From: Photobacterium galatheae
GTDB lineage: Bacteria > Pseudomonadota > Gammaproteobacteria > Enterobacterales > Vibrionaceae
Assembly: GCF_000695255.1 (NCBI RefSeq)
Contig: NZ_JMIB01000023.1
Span: 1 to 64,000, forward strand
Direction of reading: 5' to 3'
Length of the DNA: 64,000 nucleotides
Shown here in pieces: positions 20,732-30,017 of the stretch. Made by a program: the position numbers and the translations under genes. The first letter of the stretch is position 1, and each line of letters opens with the position of its first letter. The notes below the pieces were generated by a model. It was not told the DNA's origin. It was given only the letters and a program-made list of their open reading frames with translations, and made no database searches.

Positions 20732-20768
20732 ATCACCACCGCCATAGGCGGTGGTTTAGAGGTGACAA
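20732..20768. repeat. REP-like hairpin repeat, copy 1
   Basis: ATCACCACCGCCATAGGCGG then TGGTTTAGAGGTGACAA. The core CCACCGCC-ATA-GGCGGTGG is a perfect hairpin. A second copy, two bases shorter in the stem, is at 43664-43697 in the same orientation. Both lie 60-75 bases beyond the stop of a minus-strand gene. The hairpin-plus-tail form is like ends of IS200/IS605 elements or REP sequences. Confidence 0.7.
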
Positions 20769-20796
20769 AAAAAAACGGCACACCTAAGTGTACCGT
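20767..20796 (-). terminator. Terminator of prc
   Basis: ACGGTACAC pairs with GTGTGCCGT (20775-20796, one bulge), followed on the minus strand by a nine-base T run. It is 45 bases past the prc stop and directly abuts the REP-like repeat. Confidence 0.8.
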
Positions 20797-20841
20797 CTGG
20801 GTTAATTTTGCGTTGTATCTTCGTGCTATCTCAAAGAAGAA

Positions 20842-22845
20842 TTAACTCTGTTCAGCCTTCACTAAATCTGCCGTAATGGCTACGGCTTCATCCAGATAGG
20901 CATCCGGTGCTTCATAATCCTTCGGAATATCCTTCAGCGCGAGGAATGGTTTCTTACCCAGCGCTTTCTGACGGACATTCAAACGCTCAAGACGCTCTTT
21001 CTCATCCTTATCCTGCTCTGCGCGACGCATGCTCTCGTTTAACGATAAAGTATTTTTATCTTTCTCAGCCTTATATCTGGCAATGTCATCAAAGATAAAA
21101 CCGAATTCTCTATCATTTTTAATACGTTGCAAGTGCTTCGTACGCAAAGAAGGCAGCAATGGCGAGAAGTCATACATTTTCTGATAGCCCGCAGGCTTGA
21201 TGCTATCCCAAGGCAATGCATTATCTTCTACGCTCTCCCCTGTATCAGCAGGATCAACTGCAGTCGGGAAACTGATATCCGGGACAACACCAAGATTCTG
21301 AGTACTACCACCATTAATACGATAGAACTTTTGAATCGTGTATTGTACATGGCCCAACGGCTTATCAAACAGATCATAGATATGGTTCAGAGAACGATGC
21401 TGTTGCACGGTTCCTTTACCAAAGGATTGCTCACCAATAATGACAGCACGGCCATAATCCTGCATTGCAGCTGCAAAAATTTCAGATGCAGAAGCACTGT
21501 AGCGGTTAATCAGAACTGTCAACGGACTATCGAAGTACACGCGATCGTCGGAATCGCCATTCACTTTGACCCGGCCGTAGCTATCACGCACCTGAACCAC
21601 AGGACCACTGTCAATAAACAAGCCGGTCAATGCTGTTGCTTCCGTGAGTGCGCCACCCCCGTTATTTCGCAGGTCAATCACAATCCCATCGACTTGCTGT
21701 TGATTCAGCTTGGCAAGCTCTTTCTTCGTGTCTTCAGACAGGCCCACATAAAAGCTCGGGATCTCGATAATACCGATCTTACGACCCTGATAGACTTCTA
21801 CCGAAGATTTAGCGGCTCGGTCTTCGAGACGAATTTTATCGCGAACAATAGTGACACTGTAACTCTTCGCATTGCTTCCCTCTGGTAGAATCTCCAGACG
21901 GACTTTACTGCCCTTCGGTCCTTTAATCAGCTGCACAACGTCATCCAGACGCCAGCCAACGATGTCGACCATCTCTTTCCCTTCCTGACCAACACCGATA
22001 ATTCGGTCTCCGGCAGCAAGTTTTTTCGAGTTGGACGCTGGGCCACCAGCCACCAATGAACGAATCACTGTATATTCATCATCCACCTGCAGAACTGCAC
22101 CAATCCCTTCCAGAGACAGGTTCATTTCAGACTGGAACTGTTCAGCACTACGAGGTGAAAGATAACTGGTGTGCGGATCGACTTCACGCGCGAAGGCATT
22201 CATGTAGAGCTGGAAAACATCTTCACTGTGGCTTTGAGTCAGACGTTTTAAAGCATTGTTATAACGCTTTCTCAACGTCTCCTGGATTTCTTTCCAGTCT
22301 TTACCGGCCAGTTTGAGATTCAACTCATCCGACTTCACTCGCTCTCGCCAAATCTCATTCAGCTCAGCTCGGTCTTTCGGCCATGCCATTTCAGACCGGT
22401 CGATCACCATATCTTCGTTCACACGAAAAGACATCGGTTTATTCAATAGGCTGAGTGCATATTGGTAACGATCAAACCGGCGTTTGAGGACAGTATTGAA
22501 GATATCATAGGCTGCGGTGGTTTCCCCCCGCTTGAGTTGATCATCCAGCTGATGCTTCCATTGTTCAAACTGCTGAATATCAGACTGCGTCAGAAAGCTT
22601 TTGTTATAGTCCAGCATTTCCAGATAGCGATCGAAAATGTGGGCTGAGAATTGATCATCAAGTGAGAACTGGCGATAGTGAGAACGGGTAAACCGTGAGG
22701 CTACTCGTTTACTGGCGGTCGCATGCTGTTTTTCTGGTGTTAAAACAGGCAATTCACTTTGAGTCTGTGTGGCTTCCAGGGCCTGGGCTGATGCTGCCAG
22801 CACAATGCCGGCAGCGATCAGTGAGAAACGGAATCGACATTTCAT
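20842..22845 (-). CDS. prc: Tail-specific protease Prc (S41 family)
   Basis: A 667-aa protein (E. coli 682) with a signal peptide ending near AQA-LEA. Order: N-terminal helical domain, PDZ domain (about 240-320, LEGIGAVLQ, GPASNSKKLAAGDRIIGVGQ), protease core with GIVIDLRNNGGG, the Ser of NRYSASASEI and the Lys of SFGKGT. It degrades periplasmic proteins with non-polar C-termini, including SsrA-tagged ones, and processes FtsI in E. coli. It starts 17 bases after proQ and shares its operon, as in enterobacteria. Confidence 0.96.
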   Translation of the reverse strand: MKCRFRFSLIAAGIVLAASAQALEATQTQSELPVLTPEKQHATASKRVASRFTRSHYRQFSLDDQFSAHIFDRYLEMLDYNKSFLTQSDIQQFEQWKHQLDDQLKRGETTAAYDIFNTVLKRRFDRYQYALSLLNKPMSFRVNEDMVIDRSEMAWPKDRAELNEIWRERVKSDELNLKLAGKDWKEIQETLRKRYNNALKRLTQSHSEDVFQLYMNAFAREVDPHTSYLSPRSAEQFQSEMNLSLEGIGAVLQVDDEYTVIRSLVAGGPASNSKKLAAGDRIIGVGQEGKEMVDIVGWRLDDVVQLIKGPKGSKVRLEILPEGSNAKSYSVTIVRDKIRLEDRAAKSSVEVYQGRKIGIIEIPSFYVGLSEDTKKELAKLNQQQVDGIVIDLRNNGGGALTEATALTGLFIDSGPVVQVRDSYGRVKVNGDSDDRVYFDSPLTVLINRYSASASEIFAAAMQDYGRAVIIGEQSFGKGTVQQHRSLNHIYDLFDKPLGHVQYTIQKFYRINGGSTQNLGVVPDISFPTAVDPADTGESVEDNALPWDSIKPAGYQKMYDFSPLLPSLRTKHLQRIKNDREFGFIFDDIARYKAEKDKNTLSLNESMRRAEQDKDEKERLERLNVRQKALGKKPFLALKDIPKDYEAPDAYLDEAVAITADLVKAEQS

Positions 22846-22862
22846 ACGTCGAGCATTCTCCT

Positions 22863-23501
22863 TTACGAACGAAGGTGCTCCGCTTTCACAACCATGGTCA
22901 GGCCATTAGTCAGACGGACACGCACATCGTCCTTATTAATTTCCACAATTGTTGCCGGCATGTTGCCATTGCCCATATTGACACTGACATCTTTACCAAC
23001 CTTCACTTCATCTGAAGACAAAGCGCGAGTTGTTTCTACCGGCTTCTTATCTAGCTTAGACGTTTTTGGCTTCACGTTTCTAGCTTTAGGCGATTTTGCT
23101 CGAACTTTCTTTGGCTTAGCGTCACCTTCTGCGGCGGCTTTCGCTGCTGCCTGCTCTTTACGGCGGGCACGAACCTTAGCTTTGCTTTCTTCAAGCGCTT
23201 TCTGTGCGTGCTCGACATGTTCTTGTTCTAACACACCACACTCATTGCCATCAAGGTCAATACGGCTAGCGCCGGCTTTAACACCATGAAGATAACGCCA
23301 GGAAGAAGTGTACTGACGAAGCGCTGCTCGCAGCTGAGTTTTGCTGACTTTAGGATCATCACTCAGTCGTTCAGCGAGGTCTTGGAAGATACCAATTTTT
23401 AATGGTTTAGCTTCACCTTCAACAGTAAAACACTTTGGAAATTGCTCGGCAATATAGGCAATCACTTCTTTACTGTTCGTTAACTTTTCAGAGTTTTCCA
23501 T
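22863..23501 (-). CDS. proQ: RNA chaperone ProQ
   Basis: A 212-aa protein. The N-terminal FinO-like domain (about 1-120) has [25 protein letters not shown] and [16 protein letters not shown] Lys/Ala-rich linker (about 120-165) leads to a C-terminal Tudor-like domain ([30 protein letters not shown]). ProQ binds structured sRNAs and mRNA 3' ends. The ATG at 23501 has AGGAAATT before it and matches the family; the upstream ATG at 23516 lacks a site. It is followed after 17 bases by prc. Confidence 0.95.
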   Translation of the reverse strand: MENSEKLTNSKEVIAYIAEQFPKCFTVEGEAKPLKIGIFQDLAERLSDDPKVSKTQLRAALRQYTSSWRYLHGVKAGASRIDLDGNECGVLEQEHVEHAQKALEESKAKVRARRKEQAAAKAAAEGDAKPKKVRAKSPKARNVKPKTSKLDKKPVETTRALSSDEVKVGKDVSVNMGNGNMPATIVEINKDDVRVRLTNGLTMVVKAEHLRS

Positions 23502-23612
23502 GGAATTTCCTGACAAAGCGAGAGTATCTCGCTGTTAGTGCTTTTTAATTAAAACCAATAAGTGCGGGCTATTATAATTACCTAATACTGAAAAACCACC
23601 GAAAGCATACAA

Positions 23613-24071
23613 TTAGAGCTTAATTTGTAGTTCCTCAATGAATGAAACTAGTCCGTCTTCATCTTCTTGGTCAAATCTTGACAGACTTGGACTATCAATA
23701 TCCAACACACCGTACAACTGGCCTTTGACCAAGAGTGGAATCACGATCTCAGAATTACTGGCAGCATCGCATGCAATATGACCTTCAAATTGATGAACAT
23801 CACTCACCCGCTGAACTTTATTCTCAGAGGCTGCTGTACCACAAACACCACGACCCACCGGAATTCGAACACAGGCTGGCTTGCCTTGGAATGGCCCTAA
23901 CACAAGCTCATTCTCTTTCAGCAAGTAGAAGCCGACCCAGTTAATATCCTCTAACTCCATGTTGAGTAAGGCACTAATATTAGAAATATTAGCAATGATA
24001 TCGGGTTCTCCGTCAATCAGAGCTACTGCCTGTTGGGTGAGGCGTCGATAAAATGCAGATTTATTTTCCAT
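23613..24071 (-). CDS. msrC: Free methionine-(R)-sulfoxide reductase (GAF domain)
   Basis: A 152-aa single GAF-domain protein. The cysteines needed by the fRMsr family are visible in CVRIPVGRGVCGTAA and HIACDAASNSEIVIP. It reduces free methionine-R-sulfoxide, unlike MsrA/B, which act in proteins. AGGAGTAA precedes the ATG at 24071. It is 111 bases upstream of proQ on the same strand and divergent from the ABC exporter. This gene beside proQ-prc is a conserved arrangement. Confidence 0.93.
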   Translation of the reverse strand: MENKSAFYRRLTQQAVALIDGEPDIIANISNISALLNMELEDINWVGFYLLKENELVLGPFQGKPACVRIPVGRGVCGTAASENKVQRVSDVHQFEGHIACDAASNSEIVIPLLVKGQLYGVLDIDSPSLSRFDQEDEDGLVSFIEELQIKL

Positions 24072-24134
24072 GGCTTACTCCTTATATAGCCGCTAAAATG
24101 GCACCCTTTCATAGAAATAGGAATCATTATCATA

Positions 24135-25988
24135 GTGAAAGACTCAACGAATCAAATGATTAACTGGTCGTGGCTGATAAAGCAAGCAAAACATCATAAA
24201 AAGAGGCTCATCACTGCCAATATCATCGCCGTGATTGCCACGCTCATCAGCGTCCCGATCCCCCTGCTCATGCCACTGATGGTAGATGAAGTTCTGCTGC
24301 AACAACCCGGCCAAGGTATCGCTCTGCTCAACTATCTTCTTCCCGAAGCCTGGCAAACATCAGCAGCCTACATTGTACTGGTACTCTTGATGGTGGTTCT
24401 GATGCGTACCGCGAGTCAGGCCCTGAACATTTTGCAGAGCCGCCAATTTACGCTGGTGGCGAAAAATATCACTTATCAGATGCGGCGCCATCTGATTGAT
24501 AAGCTCGGTCGGATCAGTATGCGCCAGTACGAAGAACGCGGTAGCGGTGGGATCACCTCGCACCTCGTCACCGATGTCGAAACCATTGATAAATTTGTCG
24601 GAGATACACTCAGCCGTTTTTTGATTGGTGTTTTGACTGTCATCGGAACCGCGACCGTCCTGCTTTGGCTGAACTGGGAACTTGGACTGTTTATCCTGCT
24701 GGTCAACCCTGTCGTTATCTATGCTTCCCGAAAAATGGGCAACCGGGTCAAGAACCTGAAACGTCAAGAGAACCAGGCATTCGAGAAGTTTCAACAGCGG
24801 CTGGTGGAAACTCTGGACGGGATCTATCAGTTACGCGCGGCAAACCGCGAACGGGATTTTCTGGCCAACCTGAAAGAACATGCGAATGGCATTCGGCACA
24901 ATGCAGACAAATACGCCTGGCAATCTGAAGCCGCTGGACGTGTCTCCTTCCTGCTGTTTCTGATTGGTTTCGAACTCTTCCGGGCCGCCGCGATGCTGAT
25001 GGTGCTGTTCAGCGATTTAACCGTTGGACAGATGTTCGCCGTCTTTGGCTATCTCTGGTTTATGCTGAGTCCGGTACAGGAATTGCTGGGGATTCAGTTT
25101 GCCTGGTACGGTGCTTCAGCAGCAATGCAGCGACTGAATCATCTGATTGCGCTAGAAGAAGAAGTCCGTCCGGTTGCCAAAGTTGATCCGTTCAACAACG
25201 GTCAACACATTGCCATTGAGATCAACAACCTTGATTTCTCCTATGATGAAGATAAGAAAGTCCTGAATGGCCTGAACTTATCTCTGCCTGCCGGCAAACG
25301 AGTGGCTCTGGTTGGTGCATCCGGTGGTGGCAAATCCACACTGATTCAACTGCTCCTTGGCATCTATCAGAAAGACAGCGGCGATATCCTGATTAATGGT
25401 CATCCGGTTGAGGACGTCAGCTATGAAGCACTGCGGGAAAAAATGGCCGTTGTCCTGCAACAACCTGTTCTGTTCAATGACACCCTTCGTAACAATCTCT
25501 CTCTGGGTGCTCACTACAAAGATGAAGCATTGTGGCAAGCGCTTGAAGTTGCCCAGTTAACAGATGTCACACAACGCCTGAGTGAAGGGCTGGACACACA
25601 GATCGGTCGTCAGGGCATTCGTTTATCCGGTGGACAACGTCAGCGACTGGCGATCGCGCGGATGATCCTGACCAACCCGGACTTCGTGATTCTGGATGAA
25701 GCGACCTCTGCGCTCGATACAGCAACAGAAGCCGCTCTGCATACCGCACTGAACGATTTTCTGTATGGCAAAACCACATTGATTGTTGCGCACCGTCTGT
25801 CGGCTGTGAAACAGGCAGATATTATTTATGTTCTGGAAGACGGACAGGTCAGCCAAACCGGCACACATTCCGAACTGGTCAATACCACCGGTCTTTATCA
25901 GACGCTGTATGGCTCAGCCCAATCCAGCGAGACTGAACAACCATTGAATAACGCTGGTCTGACAGTAGCCAGGATCAATACAAAATAA
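24135..25988 (+). CDS. ABC exporter, fused membrane and ATPase domains
   Basis: A 617-aa half-transporter: six-helix type I exporter domain (about 20-330) followed by an ATPase with Walker A GASGGGKST, Q-loop VLQQPVLFNDT, signature LSGGQRQRLAIAR, Walker B FVILDEATSALD and H-loop IVAHRLSA. It should work as a homodimer in the inner membrane; the substrate is unknown (lipid or peptide export is typical). The listed start is GTG at 24135 with AGGAAT 11 bases upstream; an ATG at 24156 (MINWSWLIKQ) is a fair alternative. It is 53 bases upstream of letA and may be co-transcribed. Confidence 0.9.
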   Translation: MKDSTNQMINWSWLIKQAKHHKKRLITANIIAVIATLISVPIPLLMPLMVDEVLLQQPGQGIALLNYLLPEAWQTSAAYIVLVLLMVVLMRTASQALNILQSRQFTLVAKNITYQMRRHLIDKLGRISMRQYEERGSGGITSHLVTDVETIDKFVGDTLSRFLIGVLTVIGTATVLLWLNWELGLFILLVNPVVIYASRKMGNRVKNLKRQENQAFEKFQQRLVETLDGIYQLRAANRERDFLANLKEHANGIRHNADKYAWQSEAAGRVSFLLFLIGFELFRAAAMLMVLFSDLTVGQMFAVFGYLWFMLSPVQELLGIQFAWYGASAAMQRLNHLIALEEEVRPVAKVDPFNNGQHIAIEINNLDFSYDEDKKVLNGLNLSLPAGKRVALVGASGGGKSTLIQLLLGIYQKDSGDILINGHPVEDVSYEALREKMAVVLQQPVLFNDTLRNNLSLGAHYKDEALWQALEVAQLTDVTQRLSEGLDTQIGRQGIRLSGGQRQRLAIARMILTNPDFVILDEATSALDTATEAALHTALNDFLYGKTTLIVAHRLSAVKQADIIYVLEDGQVSQTGTHSELVNTTGLYQTLYGSAQSSETEQPLNNAGLTVARINTK

Positions 25989-26041
25989 TATAGTGTCGCC
26001 TGTTCAAGCAGTTAACCGAATTGAAGAGGACGGAACCATCC

Positions 26042-27232
26042 ATGTCGACAGTAAGACTCTGCCCTTGCTGTGATTTGCCTTTAACCCCGATGGTCACACC
26101 TCGGGGTCAAAGTGCATTCTGTCCTCGCTGTGAAACACGTCTTTACCGGGGAGGCATGCCCTCCCTGCGTGGTGATCTGGCGCTGGCCATCACGGGGCTG
26201 ATTTTGTTTCTGCCGGCCCATTTATACCCATTGATTACAATTCGCCTGTTTGGTGTGATGATCCCGGCCACCATTCCCTCAGGCACCTTCGCGCTCGCGT
26301 CTGACTTTCCAGCCGTTGCTGTTCTGATCCTGTTTTGCAGTTCCATCGCTCCCTTTGTCGTCTTTCTGGCTGTGCTGGGTGCTCACCTTGGATTGGCCAA
26401 ACGACAGCTGACACTCTTCAAAAGCGCATTATGGTGTCTCGAAAAACTGAAACACTGGGCGATGTTTGATGTTTATCTCGTCAGCCTCGGCATTGCCTGC
26501 TTCAAAGTGAAAGACTATGCCGATATTTATGCCGGACCAGGACTTTTCTGCTTAGTGGGCATGCAGTTGCTCATCGTCGTGATGCTGACCCGTATTCACG
26601 TCAAACGTTATTGGGAGCGATGGCAGCCAGAAACTGAGCATAAAAGCACAGCATTAAAGTTACATTGTCACACATGTCACATGAGTCAGGCCGAAGGTGA
26701 TCGCTGTCTGCGGTGCCATAGCCCTATTCACTATCGCGAACCCCGTTCAATTCAAAAAACCTGGGCTTACCTCATCACAGGTGCAATCTTTATCATTCCA
26801 GCCAATGCATACCCAATTTCAATTTTCCTCAACAATGGCAAACGGCTTGAAGATACGATTCTCTCTGGCGTTGCCACGTTGATTAACACCGGCATGGAAG
26901 GAATTGCCGCCCTGATTTTTTTCGCCAGTATCATTGTCCCCATTGCCAAAATACTCGGTCTGGCATTCATTCTGCTCTGTATACATTTCAAAAGAAAAAT
27001 TAATCACATCTATCGAATGAGGATTTACCGTATTATTCAATGGATTGGAAAATGGTCCATGATGGACTTGTTTGTGATTTCGATCATGGTCGCGTTAATT
27101 GACCGTGGTCAAATTCTTGATTTCACGCCAGGCCCTGGCGCCATTGCTTTTGCTACGGTTGTGGTACTGACCATGTTAGCCGCAGAAAGCCTGGATCCTC
27201 GTCTGATTTGGGATAACTATGACAAAAAATAA
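26042..27232 (+). CDS. letA: Intermembrane lipid transport protein LetA (PqiA/YebS family)
   Basis: A 396-aa inner-membrane protein with two PqiA repeats. Each repeat has zinc-ribbon Cys pairs (LCPCCDLPL and FCPRCETRL; LHCHTCHMSQ and CLRCHSPI) followed by hydrophobic helices. Known role: partner of the MCE protein LetB in lipid movement between membranes. The ATG at 26042 with AGAGGACGG upstream was preferred to a TTG at 26021. It overlaps letB by 14 bases. The order letA-letB-rsmF equals E. coli yebS-yebT-yebU. Confidence 0.93.
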   Translation: MSTVRLCPCCDLPLTPMVTPRGQSAFCPRCETRLYRGGMPSLRGDLALAITGLILFLPAHLYPLITIRLFGVMIPATIPSGTFALASDFPAVAVLILFCSSIAPFVVFLAVLGAHLGLAKRQLTLFKSALWCLEKLKHWAMFDVYLVSLGIACFKVKDYADIYAGPGLFCLVGMQLLIVVMLTRIHVKRYWERWQPETEHKSTALKLHCHTCHMSQAEGDRCLRCHSPIHYREPRSIQKTWAYLITGAIFIIPANAYPISIFLNNGKRLEDTILSGVATLINTGMEGIAALIFFASIIVPIAKILGLAFILLCIHFKRKINHIYRMRIYRIIQWIGKWSMMDLFVISIMVALIDRGQILDFTPGPGAIAFATVVVLTMLAAESLDPRLIWDNYDKK

Positions 27233-29882
27233 CTACCCGCCACAGCCTCCGTTTGGCCCGCCTGTCGGCCCGCAGCAACCGCAACCGGTGAATGTCAAAA
27301 GAGACAGACAAATCTCCCCACTGTGGATTCTCCCGCTTTTGGCACTGGGGCTGGCAGCTTGGCTCGTTTTTCAGGCCGTCAGTGAAGCCGGACAACGGAT
27401 CACCATTCACTTTGAAGATGCTGCCGGTCTGATCGCCGGCCGGACAACGATCCGTTATCAGGGACTGGAAGTCGGGATCGTCCGTGACGTCAAACTGTCA
27501 GAAGACCTGCACAGCATTTACGTCACGGCAGATATCTACCCGGAAGCCGTTCAGATCCTGCGAAAAGGCACCCGCTTCTGGCTGGTCAAGCCGAAAGCCT
27601 CTATTACGGGCATCAGCGGCTTGGATGCTTTAGTGTCGGGTAACTATATTGCTTTGTTACCCGGACAAGGAGAACCAACCAATGAATTTACTGCACTGGA
27701 TAGCCAACCGTCAGAAACACCAGCCGGTGATGGCCTGACCATACAGCTTCAGGCACCCGATCTGGGGTCCGTCTCTGTGGGCGCACAGGTTTATTATAAG
27801 AAAATCCCTGTGGGCGAAGTGTACAACTACACCCTGAGTAACAATAAAAAACGCGTTCTGATTGATGTGCTGATTCAGCGCCAATATGCCAATCTGGTGA
27901 CCAATAAAAGCCGCTTCTGGAATGTGAGCGGCGTCAGTGCCAATATCGGCTTCAATGGTGTTGATGTTCAGTTTGAAAGCCTGTCCGCACTCATTGCGGG
28001 TGCCATTGCCTTTGACTCCCCTGACGAAGGTTTGCCGATTCAGCCCAATCACCTGTTTCGCCTCTACCCGGATCTGAATACAGCTGGACGAGGCATTGCG
28101 ATTACCATCGAATTACCGGATAACAACAACATCAGTGCCGGTGGTGCGCCTATTATTTACCGGGGGTTGCAGATTGGGCAAATTTCCGATCTTCGGCTTG
28201 ATCGTCAACGCAAACGTATTATTGCCAGTGCTGCGATTGAGCCCAGCATGAGTGATTTACTCACAACGGGTACCAGCCTGCTGCTGGAAGAAGCCGATCT
28301 CTCCTTGAATGGCGTGAAAAATCTGGGGAATCTGATTAAAGGAAACTATCTGACCCTGCTTCCCGGCGAAGGAGAACCATCACGTCAGTTTCAGGCTTTT
28401 ACTCAGGAACAATTAGAGGAAAAACGTCCTGGTGCAGCCACAATTCAGCTCAACGCAGACCAGAGCTATGGCATCGGCAGAGGCACTAAAGTCACACACA
28501 AAGGCATGACGGTCGGCAGCGTCAAGCAAGTCACTCTGGATAAAGGCTCCGTACGTTTTGATATCATTATCAAACCCGAGTACACCACATTGGTCCGCAA
28601 TCAAAGCCGATTTTATATTGATGGGGGCATCCAGGCAGATATCAGTCCAGAGGGGATCAATGTATCTGTTCCGCCTGCAGAACAATTAATCAGCAACAGT
28701 ATTGCGTTCACCAGTGCAGGCCAACATCCAATGCGCCAGCATTACCCGCTATTTAAAAATCAGGCACTCGCCCGTCTGGCCGGAAATCAGCAACAAGGAA
28801 GCACAACGATCCAGCTCTTTGCCGATACGCTGCCATCAGTCAGTGAAGGCAGTCCGGTTCTGTATCGAAATCTGCCGGTCGGTCAAGTCAGTCACTACGC
28901 CCTGACACGTGACGGCGTCACAATAAAGCTGGCGATTCAAAACCAGTATCGTCATTTGATCACAGCCAGCAGTGTCTTTTGGAATCAGTCCGGAGTGGAA
29001 GTTGAAGCCGGCCTGAGTGGCGTCAACATTAAAGCCACCCCTTTGGCTGCTCTGATCAAAGGTGGCATAGCATTTGACAGCATGAGCGGCATTCCGAATC
29101 GTGTTGGCAAACAGTTCAAGCTCTTTGCCAGTTTGAAAGATGCAAAAGAGTTCGGAACTCAGATCAGCCTGACCGCCAGTCATGCGAAAGGCATTACAGC
29201 AGGAACGAATATTCAGTATCAGGGCGTTGTGGTTGGTAAAGTTCTGGCGCTCACACCAGACTTTAAAACCGGTCAGGTGACGATTGATGCCAGGCTCTTT
29301 CCACAATTTGCCGATTCACTGACCCGGGACGAAACGCACTTCTGGCTGGTCGCACCTAAAATTGATCTCACCGGTGTGAAGAATCTCGATAGTATTCTTC
29401 ACAGCTATATCGAAGTAGAACCCGGAGACGGAAACTACCGTCAGACTTTTGCGCTTTCTGAACAAGCCAATGAAACTTTTCATGGCTTGACGGTTATTTT
29501 GGAAAGCATTGCTCGCGCCTCCGTTCGTCCTGGTACACCACTTTTATTCAGAGACATTCAGGTCGGTCAGGTCAGCCATGTCGCATTAGGAGAACTGTCT
29601 GACCGGGTTCTGATTGAAGCGCAAATCGAACCTGATTTTCGCCATTTGGTGCGTACAGACACCGTGTTCTGGAATACCTCCGGATTAGATGTCAGCCTGG
29701 GACTGACTGGCGCCAGCATTCAGGCGGGTACGGTGGATACACTGATCCGGGGAGGCATTGCACTGGCAACGCCTGAAGGTCAGCCCCTGTCAGCGCCAGC
29801 TCAGACAGGAACCCATTTCCTGCTTCACGAAAGAGCAAACCCTGAATGGAAAACATGGCGAACCGCCATTCCGGCTGAATAA
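27219..29882 (+). CDS. letB: Multi-MCE-domain intermembrane transport protein LetB (YebT)
   Basis: An 887-aa protein (E. coli YebT 877). A Pro/Gln-rich cytoplasmic tail (1-27) precedes one membrane helix (about 34-53) and then a series of seven similar MCE repeats, each with a form of G(T/S)xxxYxGxxVGxV..L and a later FWxV/FWNxSG block. The rings stack into a tunnel across the periplasm that carries lipids. It is translationally linked to letA by overlap. A hairpin (29904-29929) follows and separates it from rsmF. Confidence 0.96.
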   Translation: MTKNNYPPQPPFGPPVGPQQPQPVNVKRDRQISPLWILPLLALGLAAWLVFQAVSEAGQRITIHFEDAAGLIAGRTTIRYQGLEVGIVRDVKLSEDLHSIYVTADIYPEAVQILRKGTRFWLVKPKASITGISGLDALVSGNYIALLPGQGEPTNEFTALDSQPSETPAGDGLTIQLQAPDLGSVSVGAQVYYKKIPVGEVYNYTLSNNKKRVLIDVLIQRQYANLVTNKSRFWNVSGVSANIGFNGVDVQFESLSALIAGAIAFDSPDEGLPIQPNHLFRLYPDLNTAGRGIAITIELPDNNNISAGGAPIIYRGLQIGQISDLRLDRQRKRIIASAAIEPSMSDLLTTGTSLLLEEADLSLNGVKNLGNLIKGNYLTLLPGEGEPSRQFQAFTQEQLEEKRPGAATIQLNADQSYGIGRGTKVTHKGMTVGSVKQVTLDKGSVRFDIIIKPEYTTLVRNQSRFYIDGGIQADISPEGINVSVPPAEQLISNSIAFTSAGQHPMRQHYPLFKNQALARLAGNQQQGSTTIQLFADTLPSVSEGSPVLYRNLPVGQVSHYALTRDGVTIKLAIQNQYRHLITASSVFWNQSGVEVEAGLSGVNIKATPLAALIKGGIAFDSMSGIPNRVGKQFKLFASLKDAKEFGTQISLTASHAKGITAGTNIQYQGVVVGKVLALTPDFKTGQVTIDARLFPQFADSLTRDETHFWLVAPKIDLTGVKNLDSILHSYIEVEPGDGNYRQTFALSEQANETFHGLTVILESIARASVRPGTPLLFRDIQVGQVSHVALGELSDRVLIEAQIEPDFRHLVRTDTVFWNTSGLDVSLGLTGASIQAGTVDTLIRGGIALATPEGQPLSAPAQTGTHFLLHERANPEWKTWRTAIPAE

Positions 29883-29903
29883 GCACCTTATTCTTCACGA
29901 CTA

Positions 29904-29932
29904 CAGGCAAGCCAGTTGGCTTGCCTGTTTTG
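29904..29932 (+). terminator. Terminator between letB and rsmF
   Basis: ACAGGCAAGCCA and TGGCTTGCCTGT form a perfect 12-bp stem with a GT loop, followed by TTT. The stem is very strong but the T run is short, so read-through to rsmF is possible. Confidence 0.65.
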
Positions 29933-30017
29933 TTCCGGGCACTCGATACACTTAGGCTATATCCAACTGCCAGTTTGTTATAGACTTGCCGCCTCTGTTC
30001 TAATTGAGATAAAGCAA

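Noticed and set aside
21127..21888. 253-codon plus-strand frame inside prc
   Set aside because: Antisense to the conserved Prc protease core; no independent support.
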